This document shows, in pieces, positions 29,646 to 39,481 of a stretch of 64,000 nucleotides of DNA (position 1 is its first letter; each line of letters opens with the position of its first letter). The notes beneath the pieces were generated by a model that ran no database searches, was not told the DNA's origin, and was given only the letters and a program-made list of their open reading frames with translations. The stretch lies in NCBI GenBank assembly GCA_002257045.1, contig NCHD01000024.1:1-64000 (forward strand). Direction: 5' to 3'. The translations under genes were made by a program, and so were the position numbers. The stretch is from Hydrogenophilales bacterium 16-61-112 (GTDB lineage Bacteria > Pseudomonadota > Gammaproteobacteria > Burkholderiales > Thiobacillaceae).

Positions 29646-29672
29646 ATATCGGCAGAATTTTGGGATTCTTCA
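29646..29672 (-). promoter_or_regulatory. Sigma-28 (FliA)-like promoter for the che operon
   Basis: On the minus strand: TGAA, 15 nt, GCCGATAT, close to the consensus TAAA-N15-GCCGATAA with the correct spacer. It would start transcription about 110 nt upstream of cheA. It is the best promoter-like signal in the 271-bp gap between cheA and flgL. Confidence 0.6.
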
Positions 29673-29737
29673 TGCCCGGAGGCAGTAAAAATACGGTTCA
29701 GGCACGAATTTTGTTTAGGAGGCGGACATTTAATACA

Positions 29738-29778
29738 GGCCAGCCAGCCCTCACCAAAATAGCGAAGGCTGGCTGGCC
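29738..29778 (-). terminator. Hairpin downstream of flgL
   Basis: Perfect 12-bp GC-rich arms (29738-29749, 29767-29778) with a 17-nt loop, 24 nt past the flgL stop on the minus strand. There is no strong T-run, so termination may be weak or Rho-assisted. Confidence 0.55.
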
Positions 29779-29801
29779 GGACCGCGCAACAAAATATTGC
29801 G

Positions 29802-30716
29802 TTAAAGGAAATTGAACAGCGACAGGCTGGAGGTCTTGGCGAACGATTTTTGCGCGGCTTCGAGCGTGATTTGCTGCTGCGAAAGCTGGGTGATGGCCTG
29901 GGTGTAATCCAGATCCTGCAGTTCGGACAATAGCTGGGTGTATTGCAGACCGTGGTCAGAGCCTACTTCGTCGAGCCGGTCGAGTTCCTGCAGGCCCGTT
30001 CCCATCGCTGCGCGCGCAGTCAGCACGTTATCCAGCGCCAGGTCCATGTTGGCACTGGCGCTCGCCAGTCCAGTGGCGAGGCCCGCCGTGCCGGGCGTGT
30101 TCAACAGGTTGACGAGGTCCGTAATGGTCTTGAATACATCTGACGCGCCGCCCGCTGGCACCCCCCCCTGGAACACGATCGATCCCGGCGTATTGGTTGC
30201 CATCAGGCGGGTCGCATCGACCTGCAGTTTTTGCTGCCCGGCGTCGCCCAGATAAGTCGCACCCGTGGCGGTCTGGACAAACGGCTGGGTCGTGCTCTTC
30301 AACCCTGCAAATACATAATTGCCTTCCGTGTCGCGGCTATTGGCGTAGCCCAGCAGTTGCTCCAGCCGGCCGTTCAGTTCGGTCGCCAGGAAGCTGCGCT
30401 CGGCATCGCCGAGCGAGCCGTTTCCGGCTGAGATGATGCTGGTTTTGACATCCAGCATCAGCTCGGTCACCCCGGCCAGGGTGCCCTCGACCTGCCCCAT
30501 CGTGTTCTTCGCATATGTGCGGTTGACGCCATACTGGGTATTGATCGATTGCGACTGGGTGATGTCGAGTGCACGCGTGGCCGCCACCGGGTCGTCGGAC
30601 GGACGCAAAATGCGGCGGCCACTCGAGATCTGCTCCTGGGTATGTTGCAGCCGGGTTTGCAGATCACCGAGACGGTTGGCGCCGGTTTCAAACATGAGTT
30701 GGGTGCTGATGCGCAT
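29802..30716 (-). CDS. flgL: Hook-filament junction protein FlgL
   Basis: 304 residues. Flagellin-like N-terminal helix (MRISTQLMFETGANRLGDLQ, QISSGRRILRPSDDPVAA) and C-terminal helix (LQDLDYTQAITQLSQQQITL...SLFNFL). Located after flgK, last of the flg operon. Complete and of ordinary size. Confidence 0.94.
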   Translation of the reverse strand: MRISTQLMFETGANRLGDLQTRLQHTQEQISSGRRILRPSDDPVAATRALDITQSQSINTQYGVNRTYAKNTMGQVEGTLAGVTELMLDVKTSIISAGNGSLGDAERSFLATELNGRLEQLLGYANSRDTEGNYVFAGLKSTTQPFVQTATGATYLGDAGQQKLQVDATRLMATNTPGSIVFQGGVPAGGASDVFKTITDLVNLLNTPGTAGLATGLASASANMDLALDNVLTARAAMGTGLQELDRLDEVGSDHGLQYTQLLSELQDLDYTQAITQLSQQQITLEAAQKSFAKTSSLSLFNFL

Positions 30717-30728
30717 GAGGGTGACTCC

Positions 30729-32372
30729 TTATCGGCCGATCGAAAGCAGCACGTCGAACAGTTCGCTGGCGATCTGCATGACCTTGCCGGCAGCCTGATA
30801 GGCCTGCTGGTAACGCAGCAAATTGGCCGCTTCTTCGTCGAGATTGACGCCCGACTCGTTTTGCAGCGAAATCGTGGCTTCGGTCAGCAGCTTGGCGGCC
30901 GCGCTGCTGGTCACGTCGAGTTCACGGGTTTTATTGCCAACCTGGCTCACCAGCTGGGAATAGGCACCCTGAAAAGTGGTCGTGCCGTTGCCCAGCGTAT
31001 TGGCTGTCTGCAGTGCCACCAGCAACAGCGCATTGCTGTTGTCGCCCACGGCGCCGGGCAGGCTTGCGGCAGCCAGCTTGGCGGGATCGGTGATCGCGAC
31101 GCCAAATGACGATGCGCCATTGACGGTGGGGCGGATCAGGAAGCTGTCGCCCACGACCGCGCCCGGAGTCAGGTTCAGGGTGACGCCGTCGATCGTCTGC
31201 GGAAAGCTGTTGAACGTGGTGGGCGTGTTGTCGGACAGCCGGGTCAGCGTGTAGCTGGTGCCGCCATTGAATTGCAGCTTGTAATCGCTGGTGGTCAGCG
31301 CCTTGGCATCGTTGGCGCTGTTGATGCCGGCAGTGAGCACGGCGGTGCCGGCGTTTTGGCCATGCGCGCCCACGACAGGCGACCCGATGGTAAAGAACGG
31401 CGTGGCGGTCGAGCCGTCCAGGCCATATCCCGTCGCGTGCAGTTCATTGAAGCTGCTGGCCAGCCCGATGGCCACCCGGCCCAGGGCGTTTTGCGCCGGC
31501 TCCAGGGACTGGCTGCGGAAAGACAGCAACCCGCCCAGCTGGCCGCCCGACAGCGCCGATTCCGCCAGCGATACCAGGGCGCCATTGCTGGCCCGGTAGG
31601 CGACTTCTATCTTTTCAGGGTTGGTCTGCGACGCCACGCTGGTCAGCGAATAGGTTGACACGCCCACGACCAGCGGCTGGCCGTTGCCGATGAAGACGTT
31701 GTAGTCGCTGCCCTGGCCAACGACCGTGACCTTGATTTGCTTATTCAGCTCCATCAATAGCTGGTCGCGCTGGTCGAGCAGGTCGTTGGGCGGTTGTCCG
31801 CTTGCCCGCTCGGCCTTGCCAATCGCATCGTTCAGTTGGGCGATTTGCTGGCCGTAGGAGTTGATGTCGGAGATGCTGGATTGAATCTGGCTGTTCAGGC
31901 TTCGCTCGATCTCGTCGAGGCGCCCGCTCAGGCTTTGAAAACGCGTGGCCAGCGATTCGGCGTTCGACAACACGCTCTGTCGTGCCGGAATTGAGGTCGG
32001 ATTCGACGTCATGTCCTGCAGGCCGGAAAAAAAGTCCTGCATCGCCGGCGACAGGCCGGTGGTGGGATCGGCCAGCAGATTGTCGATCTGCCGCATCTGG
32101 GCGTAGTAGCTGTCGAGTCCGCTCTTGGTGGTCTGCGCCGATTGCACCTGGTTACCCAGATATTCGTTGTAGACGCGCTTGACCGTGGACACCTCGACGC
32201 CCTGACCCAGAAATCCGAAACCGAAGTTCTGCGCCTGTGCCGCGCCCTGCACGATGACCTGACGGTTATAGCCCGGGGTGGCGGCATTCGCGATGTTATG
32301 GCCAGTCGTATTGATCCCGACCTGCGCGGCGGCAAGTGCACTTTGGCCAATACTGAGAATGCTGGATGCCAT
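30729..32372 (-). CDS. flgK: Hook-filament junction protein FlgK
   Basis: 547 residues. The N-terminal rod-type motif GINTTGHNIANAATPGYNRQ and the C-terminal helix (VNLDEEAANLLRYQQAYQAA) are typical. Around residue 420 the text goes from ITDPAKLAAAS directly to DNSNALLL, where many homologues carry an extra domain; this may be natural variation or an in-frame loss. Joins hook to filament with FlgL. Confidence 0.93.
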   Translation of the reverse strand: MASSILSIGQSALAAAQVGINTTGHNIANAATPGYNRQVIVQGAAQAQNFGFGFLGQGVEVSTVKRVYNEYLGNQVQSAQTTKSGLDSYYAQMRQIDNLLADPTTGLSPAMQDFFSGLQDMTSNPTSIPARQSVLSNAESLATRFQSLSGRLDEIERSLNSQIQSSISDINSYGQQIAQLNDAIGKAERASGQPPNDLLDQRDQLLMELNKQIKVTVVGQGSDYNVFIGNGQPLVVGVSTYSLTSVASQTNPEKIEVAYRASNGALVSLAESALSGGQLGGLLSFRSQSLEPAQNALGRVAIGLASSFNELHATGYGLDGSTATPFFTIGSPVVGAHGQNAGTAVLTAGINSANDAKALTTSDYKLQFNGGTSYTLTRLSDNTPTTFNSFPQTIDGVTLNLTPGAVVGDSFLIRPTVNGASSFGVAITDPAKLAAASLPGAVGDNSNALLLVALQTANTLGNGTTTFQGAYSQLVSQVGNKTRELDVTSSAAAKLLTEATISLQNESGVNLDEEAANLLRYQQAYQAAGKVMQIASELFDVLLSIGR

Positions 32373-32471
32373 TTACGGGGCCCGGAAGAATTGCGAAGGC
32401 GGCGGAATACCGCTCAATTGAAGAATCGGCTGGTCAGGCGATAACTTGAATGCTGAAAGCACATTTTTACA

Positions 32472-33294
32472 TCAGCCGGTTTCGACCAGGCGAATCACGC
32501 TCATCAGCTTCTGGGCATATTTCGGGTCGGTGGCATAGCCGGCCTGTTGCAGTCCCTGGGCAAACCCGGCCGCGTTGTGCCCTGCTGCCAGCACGTTCTG
32601 GTAACGCGCGTTGCCGCTCAGCAGCTTGGCCGCGTATCTCCGCCCTGCCCCAGCCGGTTTCGAGCGCGGCCTGTCCCATCATGAAGTGGGCAGGGATTCC
32701 GCTGCTGGTGCTGGCGGCCTGAGCGTGGGGCAGCAGCCGCTGCACGAAGGATTCAACGTGAGCGGGGGCATCGCCCTTGCGTGCCGGCGCTGCGGGTGCC
32801 AGGGCGCTGGCCGGCTGGGCCGGCGCGTTGTTGGCGTACGCCTGAACCGCTGCGGGAATCTGGCGCGGCGCGGCTTCGGCAGGCGAATCTGCCGCTGCCG
32901 GCGGCTGCATGCCGGGTGCAGGCTTCATGTCGAACGGCACGCCTGGCGCATTGAGCGCAGCCGGCGCCGCCGCGTCAGCGCCAGACAACTCCGTGCCGCG
33001 CGAAAGCTGGCGCACCATGACATCGGCCAGACCGATGCCGCGACTGGCGAGGCGCTGGCTCAGTTGCTGGTCGAGCATCGAGGTATACATGCGGGTCTGA
33101 TCGTTGTCGAACATGCCCTCCTTGGGGGTGGCATCACGCATGCTTTTCATCAGCATGTTCATGAACACCGCTTCGAACTGCTGTGCGGCGGCTTTCAGCG
33201 CCTCGGGCGAGGATTGCGCCGCTCCGAGCTTGAGCTGATTGAGGCTGCTGGCGTCGATCGCCAGCCCGGCAGACATGTCCGTGTTGATAGCCAT
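32472..33294 (-). pseudogene. flgJ: FlgJ rod-cap/peptidoglycan hydrolase, internal deletion with frameshift
   Basis: From the ATG at 33294 the rod-cap domain (about 1-105, AAQQFEAVFMNMLMKSMRDA) is intact, followed by a Pro/Ala linker and the start of the glucosaminidase domain up to ALETGWGRAEIRG. At 32628-32636 about 50-55 residues are missing and the frame shifts. The family C-terminus AKLLSGNARYQNVL ... YAQKLMSVIRLVETG is present in another frame and ends with TGA at 32474-32472. The hydrolase core with part of the active site is lost, so muramidase activity is not expected; the rod-cap part might still be made. Confidence 0.88.
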
Positions 33295-33307
33295 GGTTGG
33301 GCTCCGC

Positions 33308-34405
33308 TTAAATGACTTCCAGTTCGGCGTGCAGCGCACCGGATGCTTTGAGTGCCTGCAGGATCGCCAGCAGGTCCTGCGGCGTCGCGCCGATCGAATT
33401 CAGCGCTTTCACCACATCTGCCAGCGATGCGCTGGGCTTGAGCAGCATGACCTCGCCTTCCTTGGCGGTGATCTCGATCTCGGAATCCTGGGTGACCACT
33501 GTTTGCCCGCGCGAAAGCGGACCCGGCTGGCTGACGTTGGAAGTGGTGCGAACCACCACCGAGAGGTTGCCGTGGGAAACCGCGCTGCGATCGAGCGTCA
33601 CCGACTGGTTCATCACCACCGAACCCGTGCGGGCGTTGATGATGACCTTGGCCATCGCCTGCGCCGGACTGACGTCAAGGCTTTCGACCGCGCCGAGAAA
33701 GGCAACCCGCTCGCTTTCGCCGACCGGCGTGCGCACCGCGATCACCCGGCCGTTGACGGCGCGCGCGACGTCCTTGCCAAAGCGCGCGTTGACCGCATCG
33801 ACCACCCGGCTCGCGGTGGTGAAATCGCTCTGCCGCAGTTCCAGATTGATGCTGCCCGATTCGCCCAGCGCGGTTGCAACCGTACGCTCAACCGTTGCGC
33901 CCGACGGAATGCGGCCGACGCTCAAGTGATTGATCTGCGCCTTGCTGCCGCCCGCCGCGGCGCCGGCGCCGCTCACGGCCAGGCTGCCCTGCGCCATCGC
34001 ATAAACTTTGCCGTCCGCGCCCTTGAGCGGCGTCATCACCAGGGTGCCGCCGCGCAGGCTTTTGGCATTGCCGATCGACGACACCGTGATGTCGATGCCC
34101 TGCCCGGCCTGGGCAAACGCCGGCAGGTCAGCCGTCACCATCACCGCCGCCACGTTTTTGAGCTGCATGTTGGTGCCGGCGGGCAGATTGACGCCCAGAT
34201 TGGTCAGCATGCTCTTGATGCTTTGGGTGGTGAACGGCGTTTGCGTGGTCTGGTCGCCCGTGCCATCGAGTCCGACCACCAGCCCGTAGCCCACCAGTTG
34301 GTTGTTGCGCACGCCCTGCATGGAGGCGATGTCCTTGATGCGTTCGGCCTGCGCGGTGCCGGCGAGGGCAAGCGCGGCGAGCAGGATCAGGTGCGGAAAT
34401 TTCAT
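33308..34405 (-). CDS. flgI: P-ring protein FlgI
   Basis: 365 residues from the ATG at 34405, with AAGGGTGG upstream. Signal peptide ending in GTAQA, then ERIKDIASMQGVRNNQLVGYGLVVGL and many conserved segments through to a complete C-terminus (LLAILQALKASGALHAELEV). It forms the periplasmic P ring. It sits between flgH and flgJ. Confidence 0.95.
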   Translation of the reverse strand: MKFPHLILLAALALAGTAQAERIKDIASMQGVRNNQLVGYGLVVGLDGTGDQTTQTPFTTQSIKSMLTNLGVNLPAGTNMQLKNVAAVMVTADLPAFAQAGQGIDITVSSIGNAKSLRGGTLVMTPLKGADGKVYAMAQGSLAVSGAGAAAGGSKAQINHLSVGRIPSGATVERTVATALGESGSINLELRQSDFTTASRVVDAVNARFGKDVARAVNGRVIAVRTPVGESERVAFLGAVESLDVSPAQAMAKVIINARTGSVVMNQSVTLDRSAVSHGNLSVVVRTTSNVSQPGPLSRGQTVVTQDSEIEITAKEGEVMLLKPSASLADVVKALNSIGATPQDLLAILQALKASGALHAELEVI

Positions 34406-34417
34406 GTGGGCCACCCT

Positions 34418-35098
34418 TTATAGCGGGACGAAACTGAGGAAGAACCGCGCCATCCAGCCCATCACTTCGGCCTTGTCGAAATTGGCGCTGGTGCGGTATT
34501 CGATGCGCGCATCGGCGACCTTGGTCGACGACACCGTATTGCCCGCCTGAATGGTGTCGGGCTGTACCACGCCGGACAGGCGGATGTATTCGGTGCCCTT
34601 GTCGAGCGCGATCTGCTTTTCGCCCGCCACCACCAGGTTGCCGTTGGGCAACACTTCGATCACGGTCACGGTCACGCTGCCATTGAAGGTGTTGCTGGAG
34701 TTGATCGCGGAATCATCGTCGTACTCGCTCGACGAATCGGCCGTCACGCCCAGTCCCTGAAACATCTTGAGCGGCAGGCCGACGATGTTGCCGATGGAGG
34801 ACTGCAGCGCGCCGGTCTTCGAGCCGCTTGATGAGCCCTTCTTGCCGGCCTGGGTTTTTTCGCTGATCACGATCGTCAGCGTGTCGCCGACCAGCCGCGC
34901 GCTGCGGTCCTCGAACAGCGGACGGAAAGCCGATGTCTGCAGAATCGCGCCGTTGGCGGGAGCCTGGACGACGACCGGCTGCGGTCGCGCGGTGGTCGGT
35001 TGCTGCACGATCGTCGACGGCGTGGTGCCGCATCCTGCCAGCCCGAGCAGGATGCCCGCCACGCCAGCCATCAAACGGATTCCGTGCAGTGTGTTCAT
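34418..35098 (-). CDS. flgH: L-ring lipoprotein FlgH
   Basis: 226 residues from the ATG at 35098; GAGG precedes it. Lipobox LGLAGC at about residue 20-25. FlgH motifs: LVGDTLTIVISEKTQA, VTVIEVLPNGNLVVAGEKQI, MGWMARFFLSFVPL. Outer-membrane L ring. The open frame extends upstream only because it coincides with the shifted flgG tail. Confidence 0.94.
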   Translation of the reverse strand: MNTLHGIRLMAGVAGILLGLAGCGTTPSTIVQQPTTARPQPVVVQAPANGAILQTSAFRPLFEDRSARLVGDTLTIVISEKTQAGKKGSSSGSKTGALQSSIGNIVGLPLKMFQGLGVTADSSSEYDDDSAINSSNTFNGSVTVTVIEVLPNGNLVVAGEKQIALDKGTEYIRLSGVVQPDTIQAGNTVSSTKVADARIEYRTSANFDKAEVMGWMARFFLSFVPL

Positions 35099-35106
35099 GG
35101 CAAGCC

Positions 35107-35792
35107 TCACAACTGGGTCAGTCGCTGCAACATCTCGTCCGAGGTCGAGATCGCCTTGCTGTTGATTTCGTAGGCGCGCTGGGTCTGGATCATGTTGACC
35201 AGCTCTTCGTTTCGGCATACAGGTTCTGGCCCAGGCTTTGCAGGCCGGCCGGATTGATGAAGGTGGCCAGTTGCAGGGTGCCGACCGTCACCGGCGTGGC
35301 CGAACCCGCCTGCGTCACCGACACGGTGCCATCCATCGCGATGGTCAGGCTCTGCGTGTCGGCCGGCAGCGTGATGGCGGGCTGCACCGCATAGCCGCTG
35401 GAGGTCACCAGCTGGCCGTTGGCATCGATCTGAAACGAGCCATCGCGGGTGTAGGACGTGGTGCCGTCCGGCATCAGCACCTGGAAAAAGCCCTGCCCCT
35501 GGATCGCGACATCCTTGGAATTTCCTGTCAGCTGCAGGTTGCCCTGGGTAAAGATGCGCTCGGTTGCGACGGGCTTCACCCCGGTACCGAGTTGCAGGCC
35601 GGACGGCAGCTGGGTCTGCTCGGACGACTGCGCGCCGGGCTGGCGGATGGTCTGATACAGCAAGTCCTCAAATACCGCGCGGGCGCGCTTGAAGCCCGTC
35701 GTCGAGACGTTGGCGAGGTTGTTGGAAATCACGTCCATCTGGGTTTGCTGGGCTTCCAGACCGGTCTTGGCAATCCATAGCGAGCGAATCAT
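35107..35792 (-). pseudogene. flgG: Distal rod protein FlgG, C-terminal internal deletion with frameshift
   Basis: The first 195 residues ([20 protein letters not shown] ... [12 protein letters not shown]) are normal FlgG. Then the frame shifts and stops. In another frame the true C-terminus follows directly: [19 protein letters not shown] ... MLQRLTQL, stop at 35109-35107, 8 nt before flgH. About 30 residues (the NGxGxLxQGFVETSNVNVV region) are missing at 35207-35214. FlgG needs both terminal helices to form the distal rod, so as written flagella could not be completed. Either a real inactivation or an assembly error. Confidence 0.9.
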
Positions 35793-35819
35793 GTCGTCTC
35801 CTTCAATCAGTCAAAGTGT

Positions 35820-36560
35820 TCAATTGGCCGCCAGCAGCTGGCTGGCCTTGCTGTCATTGCTTTCGGCGCGTTCCAGCAGCTTGATCTGCATGTCGAACTG
35901 GCGCGCCAGTGAAATCATGTTGACCATGGCATCGACGACATTGACGTTGCTGGTTTCCAGCGCCCCGCTGATGAGCGACACCCCAGGATCTGCCGCAGCC
36001 GGCTCGCCGCTTTTCAGGCGGAACAGGCCATCGTCGCCGCGCACCAGGTCGGCTGCGGGCGGATTCACCAGCTTGAGGCGGCCGATCGTGGTCAGGCCGG
36101 TGGGCTGCGAGCCGTCGGGCAGCTGGGAAATCGTGCCGTCGACCGCCACGGCCAGATTGCGCCCGGGCGGAATCGACAGCGGGCCGCTATCGCTTTGCAC
36201 CGAGAGGCCGTCACGCGTCAGCAACAAGCCGTTCTCATCCATTTTCAGGCTGCCGTTGCGGGTGTAGGCCTCGCTGCCGTCGGCCGCCTGCACCGCCAGC
36301 CAGCCTTCGCCCTGGATCGCCACATCGAGCTCGCGCCCGGTGTGCTGGATCGCCCCCGAGGCAAAATTGCTGCCGGTGGTGGAATCCACCACGAAGGCGC
36401 GCGTGGGCAGGATCGCACCCTGCACCGGCACCGCACGAAACTGGTCGATCTGCTCGCGAAAACCGGTCGTGGTCGCGTTCGCCAGATTGTGCGACGTCGT
36501 CGCCTGCTGTTCGAGCGTGTGTTTCGCGCCCGTCATCGCGGTGTAGATAAGACGATCCAT
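35820..36560 (-). CDS. flgF: Proximal rod protein FlgF
   Basis: 246 residues. N-terminal MDRLIYTAMTGAKHTLEQQA with NLANATTTGFRE, and C-terminal LETSNVNVVDAMVNMISLARQFDMQ. Full length for FlgF. Located between flgE and flgG. Confidence 0.95.
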   Translation of the reverse strand: MDRLIYTAMTGAKHTLEQQATTSHNLANATTTGFREQIDQFRAVPVQGAILPTRAFVVDSTTGSNFASGAIQHTGRELDVAIQGEGWLAVQAADGSEAYTRNGSLKMDENGLLLTRDGLSVQSDSGPLSIPPGRNLAVAVDGTISQLPDGSQPTGLTTIGRLKLVNPPAADLVRGDDGLFRLKSGEPAAADPGVSLISGALETSNVNVVDAMVNMISLARQFDMQIKLLERAESNDSKASQLLAAN

Positions 36561-36599
36561 GGTGCCTCCTCGTGCGTCAGCCGCTCAGTTCAAGCGGAT

Positions 36600-37823
36600 T
36601 TAGAGATTGACCAGGGTCTGCAGCACTTCGTCCTGCGCCTTGATGGTCTGCGCGTTGGCCTGGTACATGCGCTGGGCGGTGATCATGTTGACCAGCTCGG
36701 CGGTGAGGTCGACGTTGGAATCTTCCACCGCGCGCGACTGCAGCACGCCGAGGCTGCCGGAATCGGGCGCGCCCACCAGCGGCACGCCAGAGGTCGAGGT
36801 TTCGACCCACTGGTTGTTGCCCAGCGGCTGCAGGCCGTTGGGGTTGGCAAACCCGGCCAGCACCACCTGCCCCAGCACGGCGGTCTGACCGTTGGTATAG
36901 CGTCCCAGCACGATGCCGTCGGCCGCCAGGTCAAACCCGGCCAGTCGGCCCGAGGTGTAGCCGTCCTGGCTTAACGTATTGACACTGAAATTGGCGCCGA
37001 ACTGGGTGGTGCCGGTGAAATCGACGGCAACCGGGAAAGGCGTGGTCGCGCCCACCGCTGTGGCAGGTACAGGAACCGAAACCGGCATCGGTACGGTTGT
37101 CAGCACGCCGCTGCTATCAAAGCTCAGGCTGGTGATCGGCGCGCCGCCATTGATCACGGTGCCGTCGTTTGCGGCATAGACGTTCCAGTTGCTGCCCGGT
37201 TGCTTGACGTAAAACATCTGCAGGGTCTGGTCGTTGCCCAGGCTGTCGTAGACCGTGACCGCCGTAGAGTTGGTATAAGTGGTCGGGTCGGCCACATTGA
37301 ATGCGGGAAGGGCCGGAATATCCGGGCTGCCCGAGTCCAGATTGAGCAGCGCGTTCACTTCGCTGGTGATCTGCGGCGGCAAGTCGGCGGTATTGATGCT
37401 CAACGGCGCCGCCGCCCCGGTCGACAGCACACCGCTGGAATTGGCCGTGTAGCCGGTCAGTTTGGAGCCGGTCGGGTTGACGATGAAGCCGAACTTGTCG
37501 AGCTGAAACTGGCCATTGCGCTGGTAGGTGATTTCGCCGCCATTGTCCATGCGGAAAAACCCGCCGCCGTTGATCGCGATATCCAGCGGGTTATTGGTGG
37601 TCGAGATGTTGCCCTGGGTGAACTGCTGGGTCACCTGCGCCACTTTCACGCCGATGCCCACCTGCGAGCCGCCCGAACCCGACAGCGAATTGGCGTAAAG
37701 GTCGGCAAACTGGGCCTGGCCCTGCTTGAAGCCGACTGTGCTGGCGTTCGAGACGTTGTTGCCGATGACGTCCAGATTCTTGGATGCGGCGTTGAGGCCG
37801 CTCAAACCTTGCTGAAAACTCAT
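36600..37823 (-). CDS. flgE: Hook protein FlgE
   Basis: 407 residues. N-terminal GLSGLNAASKNLDVIGNNVSN, central hook domains, C-terminal SNVDLTAELVNMITAQRMYQ and AQDEVLQTLVNL. Complete. Builds the hook whose length is set by FliK. Confidence 0.96.
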   Translation of the reverse strand: MSFQQGLSGLNAASKNLDVIGNNVSNASTVGFKQGQAQFADLYANSLSGSGGSQVGIGVKVAQVTQQFTQGNISTTNNPLDIAINGGGFFRMDNGGEITYQRNGQFQLDKFGFIVNPTGSKLTGYTANSSGVLSTGAAAPLSINTADLPPQITSEVNALLNLDSGSPDIPALPAFNVADPTTYTNSTAVTVYDSLGNDQTLQMFYVKQPGSNWNVYAANDGTVINGGAPITSLSFDSSGVLTTVPMPVSVPVPATAVGATTPFPVAVDFTGTTQFGANFSVNTLSQDGYTSGRLAGFDLAADGIVLGRYTNGQTAVLGQVVLAGFANPNGLQPLGNNQWVETSTSGVPLVGAPDSGSLGVLQSRAVEDSNVDLTAELVNMITAQRMYQANAQTIKAQDEVLQTLVNL

Positions 37824-37895
37824 GACTTGCTCCTTTTGATTGTGTCGACCGGTTGATTCGTCTTGCTCACCTGCGTGCCCGCAAACCTGTGCGGC

Positions 37896-38561
37896 TTAAA
37901 AAATCTGCCGGATATCGGCATAACTCACGCTTTCATTGCCGGCCAGATTCAGTTTCACGCCGTCGCTGCCCTGCGACACGCTGTTCACCGAACCCAGAAA
38001 AAGCGCCGTGTTGCTGACTTTCTGGCCGCCCTGGGTGGCATCGACCAGGAAGGTATATTTGCCCGCTGCAGCCGCCGTGCCGTTACTGGTCAGGCCATCC
38101 CATGCCAGCACGTTGACACCCTCGCCGCGCGACCCCAGATCCAGCTTGCGGACCTCATTGCCCGCTGCATCGAGAATGCTGACGCTGACCTGCTCGGCCG
38201 GACGCGACAGTTCAAACCCGAGGGCATCCTGTTGCAGCGAAGGGTTGAGCGTGTTGCCCGGAACCAGTACGCCATGGCCGATCAGGCTGGCTGCCTGCGA
38301 CATCTGGCTGGCGCCCATGCTGGACGAGAGCGCCTTCAGCGTGGCGTTCATGCTTTCGATGCCTTCGACGGTGGACAGCTGGGCCATCTGGCTGGTCACC
38401 TGGGCGTTGTCCATGGGATTCAGCGGGTCCTGGTTTTTCATCTGCGCCACCAGCAGGCTCAGAAAGCGGTCGGTCGTTGCCTCGGAATTGCTCTTGGTCT
38501 GGCTGGCTGCGCCGGCCCCAAACAGGCTTTTGACACTGCTTGCGTCTTGTACGGTGTTCAT
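37896..38561 (-). CDS. flgD: Hook-cap/scaffold protein FlgD
   Basis: 221 residues. N-terminal SLLVAQMKNQDPLNPMDNAQ motif, then the FlgD Ig/tudor-like C-terminal part (AWDGLTSNGTAAAAGKYTF). It caps the growing hook. Between flgC and flgE. Complete. Confidence 0.94.
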   Translation of the reverse strand: MNTVQDASSVKSLFGAGAASQTKSNSEATTDRFLSLLVAQMKNQDPLNPMDNAQVTSQMAQLSTVEGIESMNATLKALSSSMGASQMSQAASLIGHGVLVPGNTLNPSLQQDALGFELSRPAEQVSVSILDAAGNEVRKLDLGSRGEGVNVLAWDGLTSNGTAAAAGKYTFLVDATQGGQKVSNTALFLGSVNSVSQGSDGVKLNLAGNESVSYADIRQIF

Positions 38562-38574
38562 TGCGGCTCCTTGA

Positions 38575-38979
38575 TTACTGTCCGATGTTCAAAGTCTTTA
38601 GCATCAGCGATTTGGCGGTGCTCATCATGTCCGCGTTGGACTGGTACGAGCGCGAGGCGGAAATCATGTTGACCATTTCTTCCACCACATTGACGTTGGG
38701 CATGCTGACGTAGCCCTTGTCGTCGGCAAGCGGGTTTTTCGGGTCGTACACCAGCTTCATCGGCGAGGGATCTTCGATCACCGCCGCCACGTTGACCCCG
38801 GTTGCGCCGTCCTTGCCCATCGGGGTGGCCGCAAACACCACCTGCTTGGCCTTGTAGGCTTCGCCGTTGGCGCCCACCGCGCTGTCGGCGTTGGCCAGAT
38901 TGCTGGCGACGACGTTGAGCCGTTGCGACTGCGCGTTCATGGCCGAACCGGCGACGTTGAAAATATTGAATAAAGACAT
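38575..38979 (-). CDS. flgC: Proximal rod protein FlgC
   Basis: 134 residues. [20 protein letters not shown] at the N-terminus and [20 protein letters not shown] near the C-terminus, the conserved rod signatures. Complete. Confidence 0.96.
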   Translation of the reverse strand: MSLFNIFNVAGSAMNAQSQRLNVVASNLANADSAVGANGEAYKAKQVVFAATPMGKDGATGVNVAAVIEDPSPMKLVYDPKNPLADDKGYVSMPNVNVVEEMVNMISASRSYQSNADMMSTAKSLMLKTLNIGQ

Positions 38980-38990
38980 GATTCCCTCCG

Positions 38991-39395
38991 TTACCCCTGG
39001 ATAACCGTCAACATGCCCTTGATCTGCTGCGTGATCCGGGTCAGGTTGAATTCGTACTGCACGGCGTTTTCGGTAAAGGCGGCGCGCTCGGCGTCGATAT
39101 CCACCGTGTTGCCGTCCACGCTGCCCTGCGCCGGCGTGCGGTACAGCAAGCCGGCCTGTCCTGCACCGGGCTTGCCGGCCAGATGGCCTGCTGTGGTAGT
39201 GGCCAGCGCCACGCCGCCCGGTGTGCCCGACCCGCCCATGGCAGCCTGCAAGCTGGCCTTGAAGTCGAGGTCGCGCGCCTTGTAATGCGGCGTGTCGGCG
39301 TTGGCGATGTTGGAGGCCAGCACCTGCTGGCGCTGGTCGCGCACGCGCAATGCCTGCTGGTGAAAGTTCAACATTTGATCTAAGCGGCTCAACAT
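38991..39395 (-). CDS. flgB: Proximal rod protein FlgB
   Basis: 134 residues from the ATG at 39395, preceded by AAGGAGGTC. N-terminal [20 protein letters not shown] and [17 protein letters not shown]. First gene of the flgB-flgL operon, divergent from flgA. Confidence 0.95.
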   Translation of the reverse strand: MLSRLDQMLNFHQQALRVRDQRQQVLASNIANADTPHYKARDLDFKASLQAAMGGSGTPGGVALATTTAGHLAGKPGAGQAGLLYRTPAQGSVDGNTVDIDAERAAFTENAVQYEFNLTRITQQIKGMLTVIQG

Positions 39396-39481
39396 GGTCT
39401 TGACCTCCTTACTTTGCCGCCGTCGCTGCAAAGCCTTTTTGCGATGACTGCATCCTAGGCGCGGATCTGTCCATCCAATCG

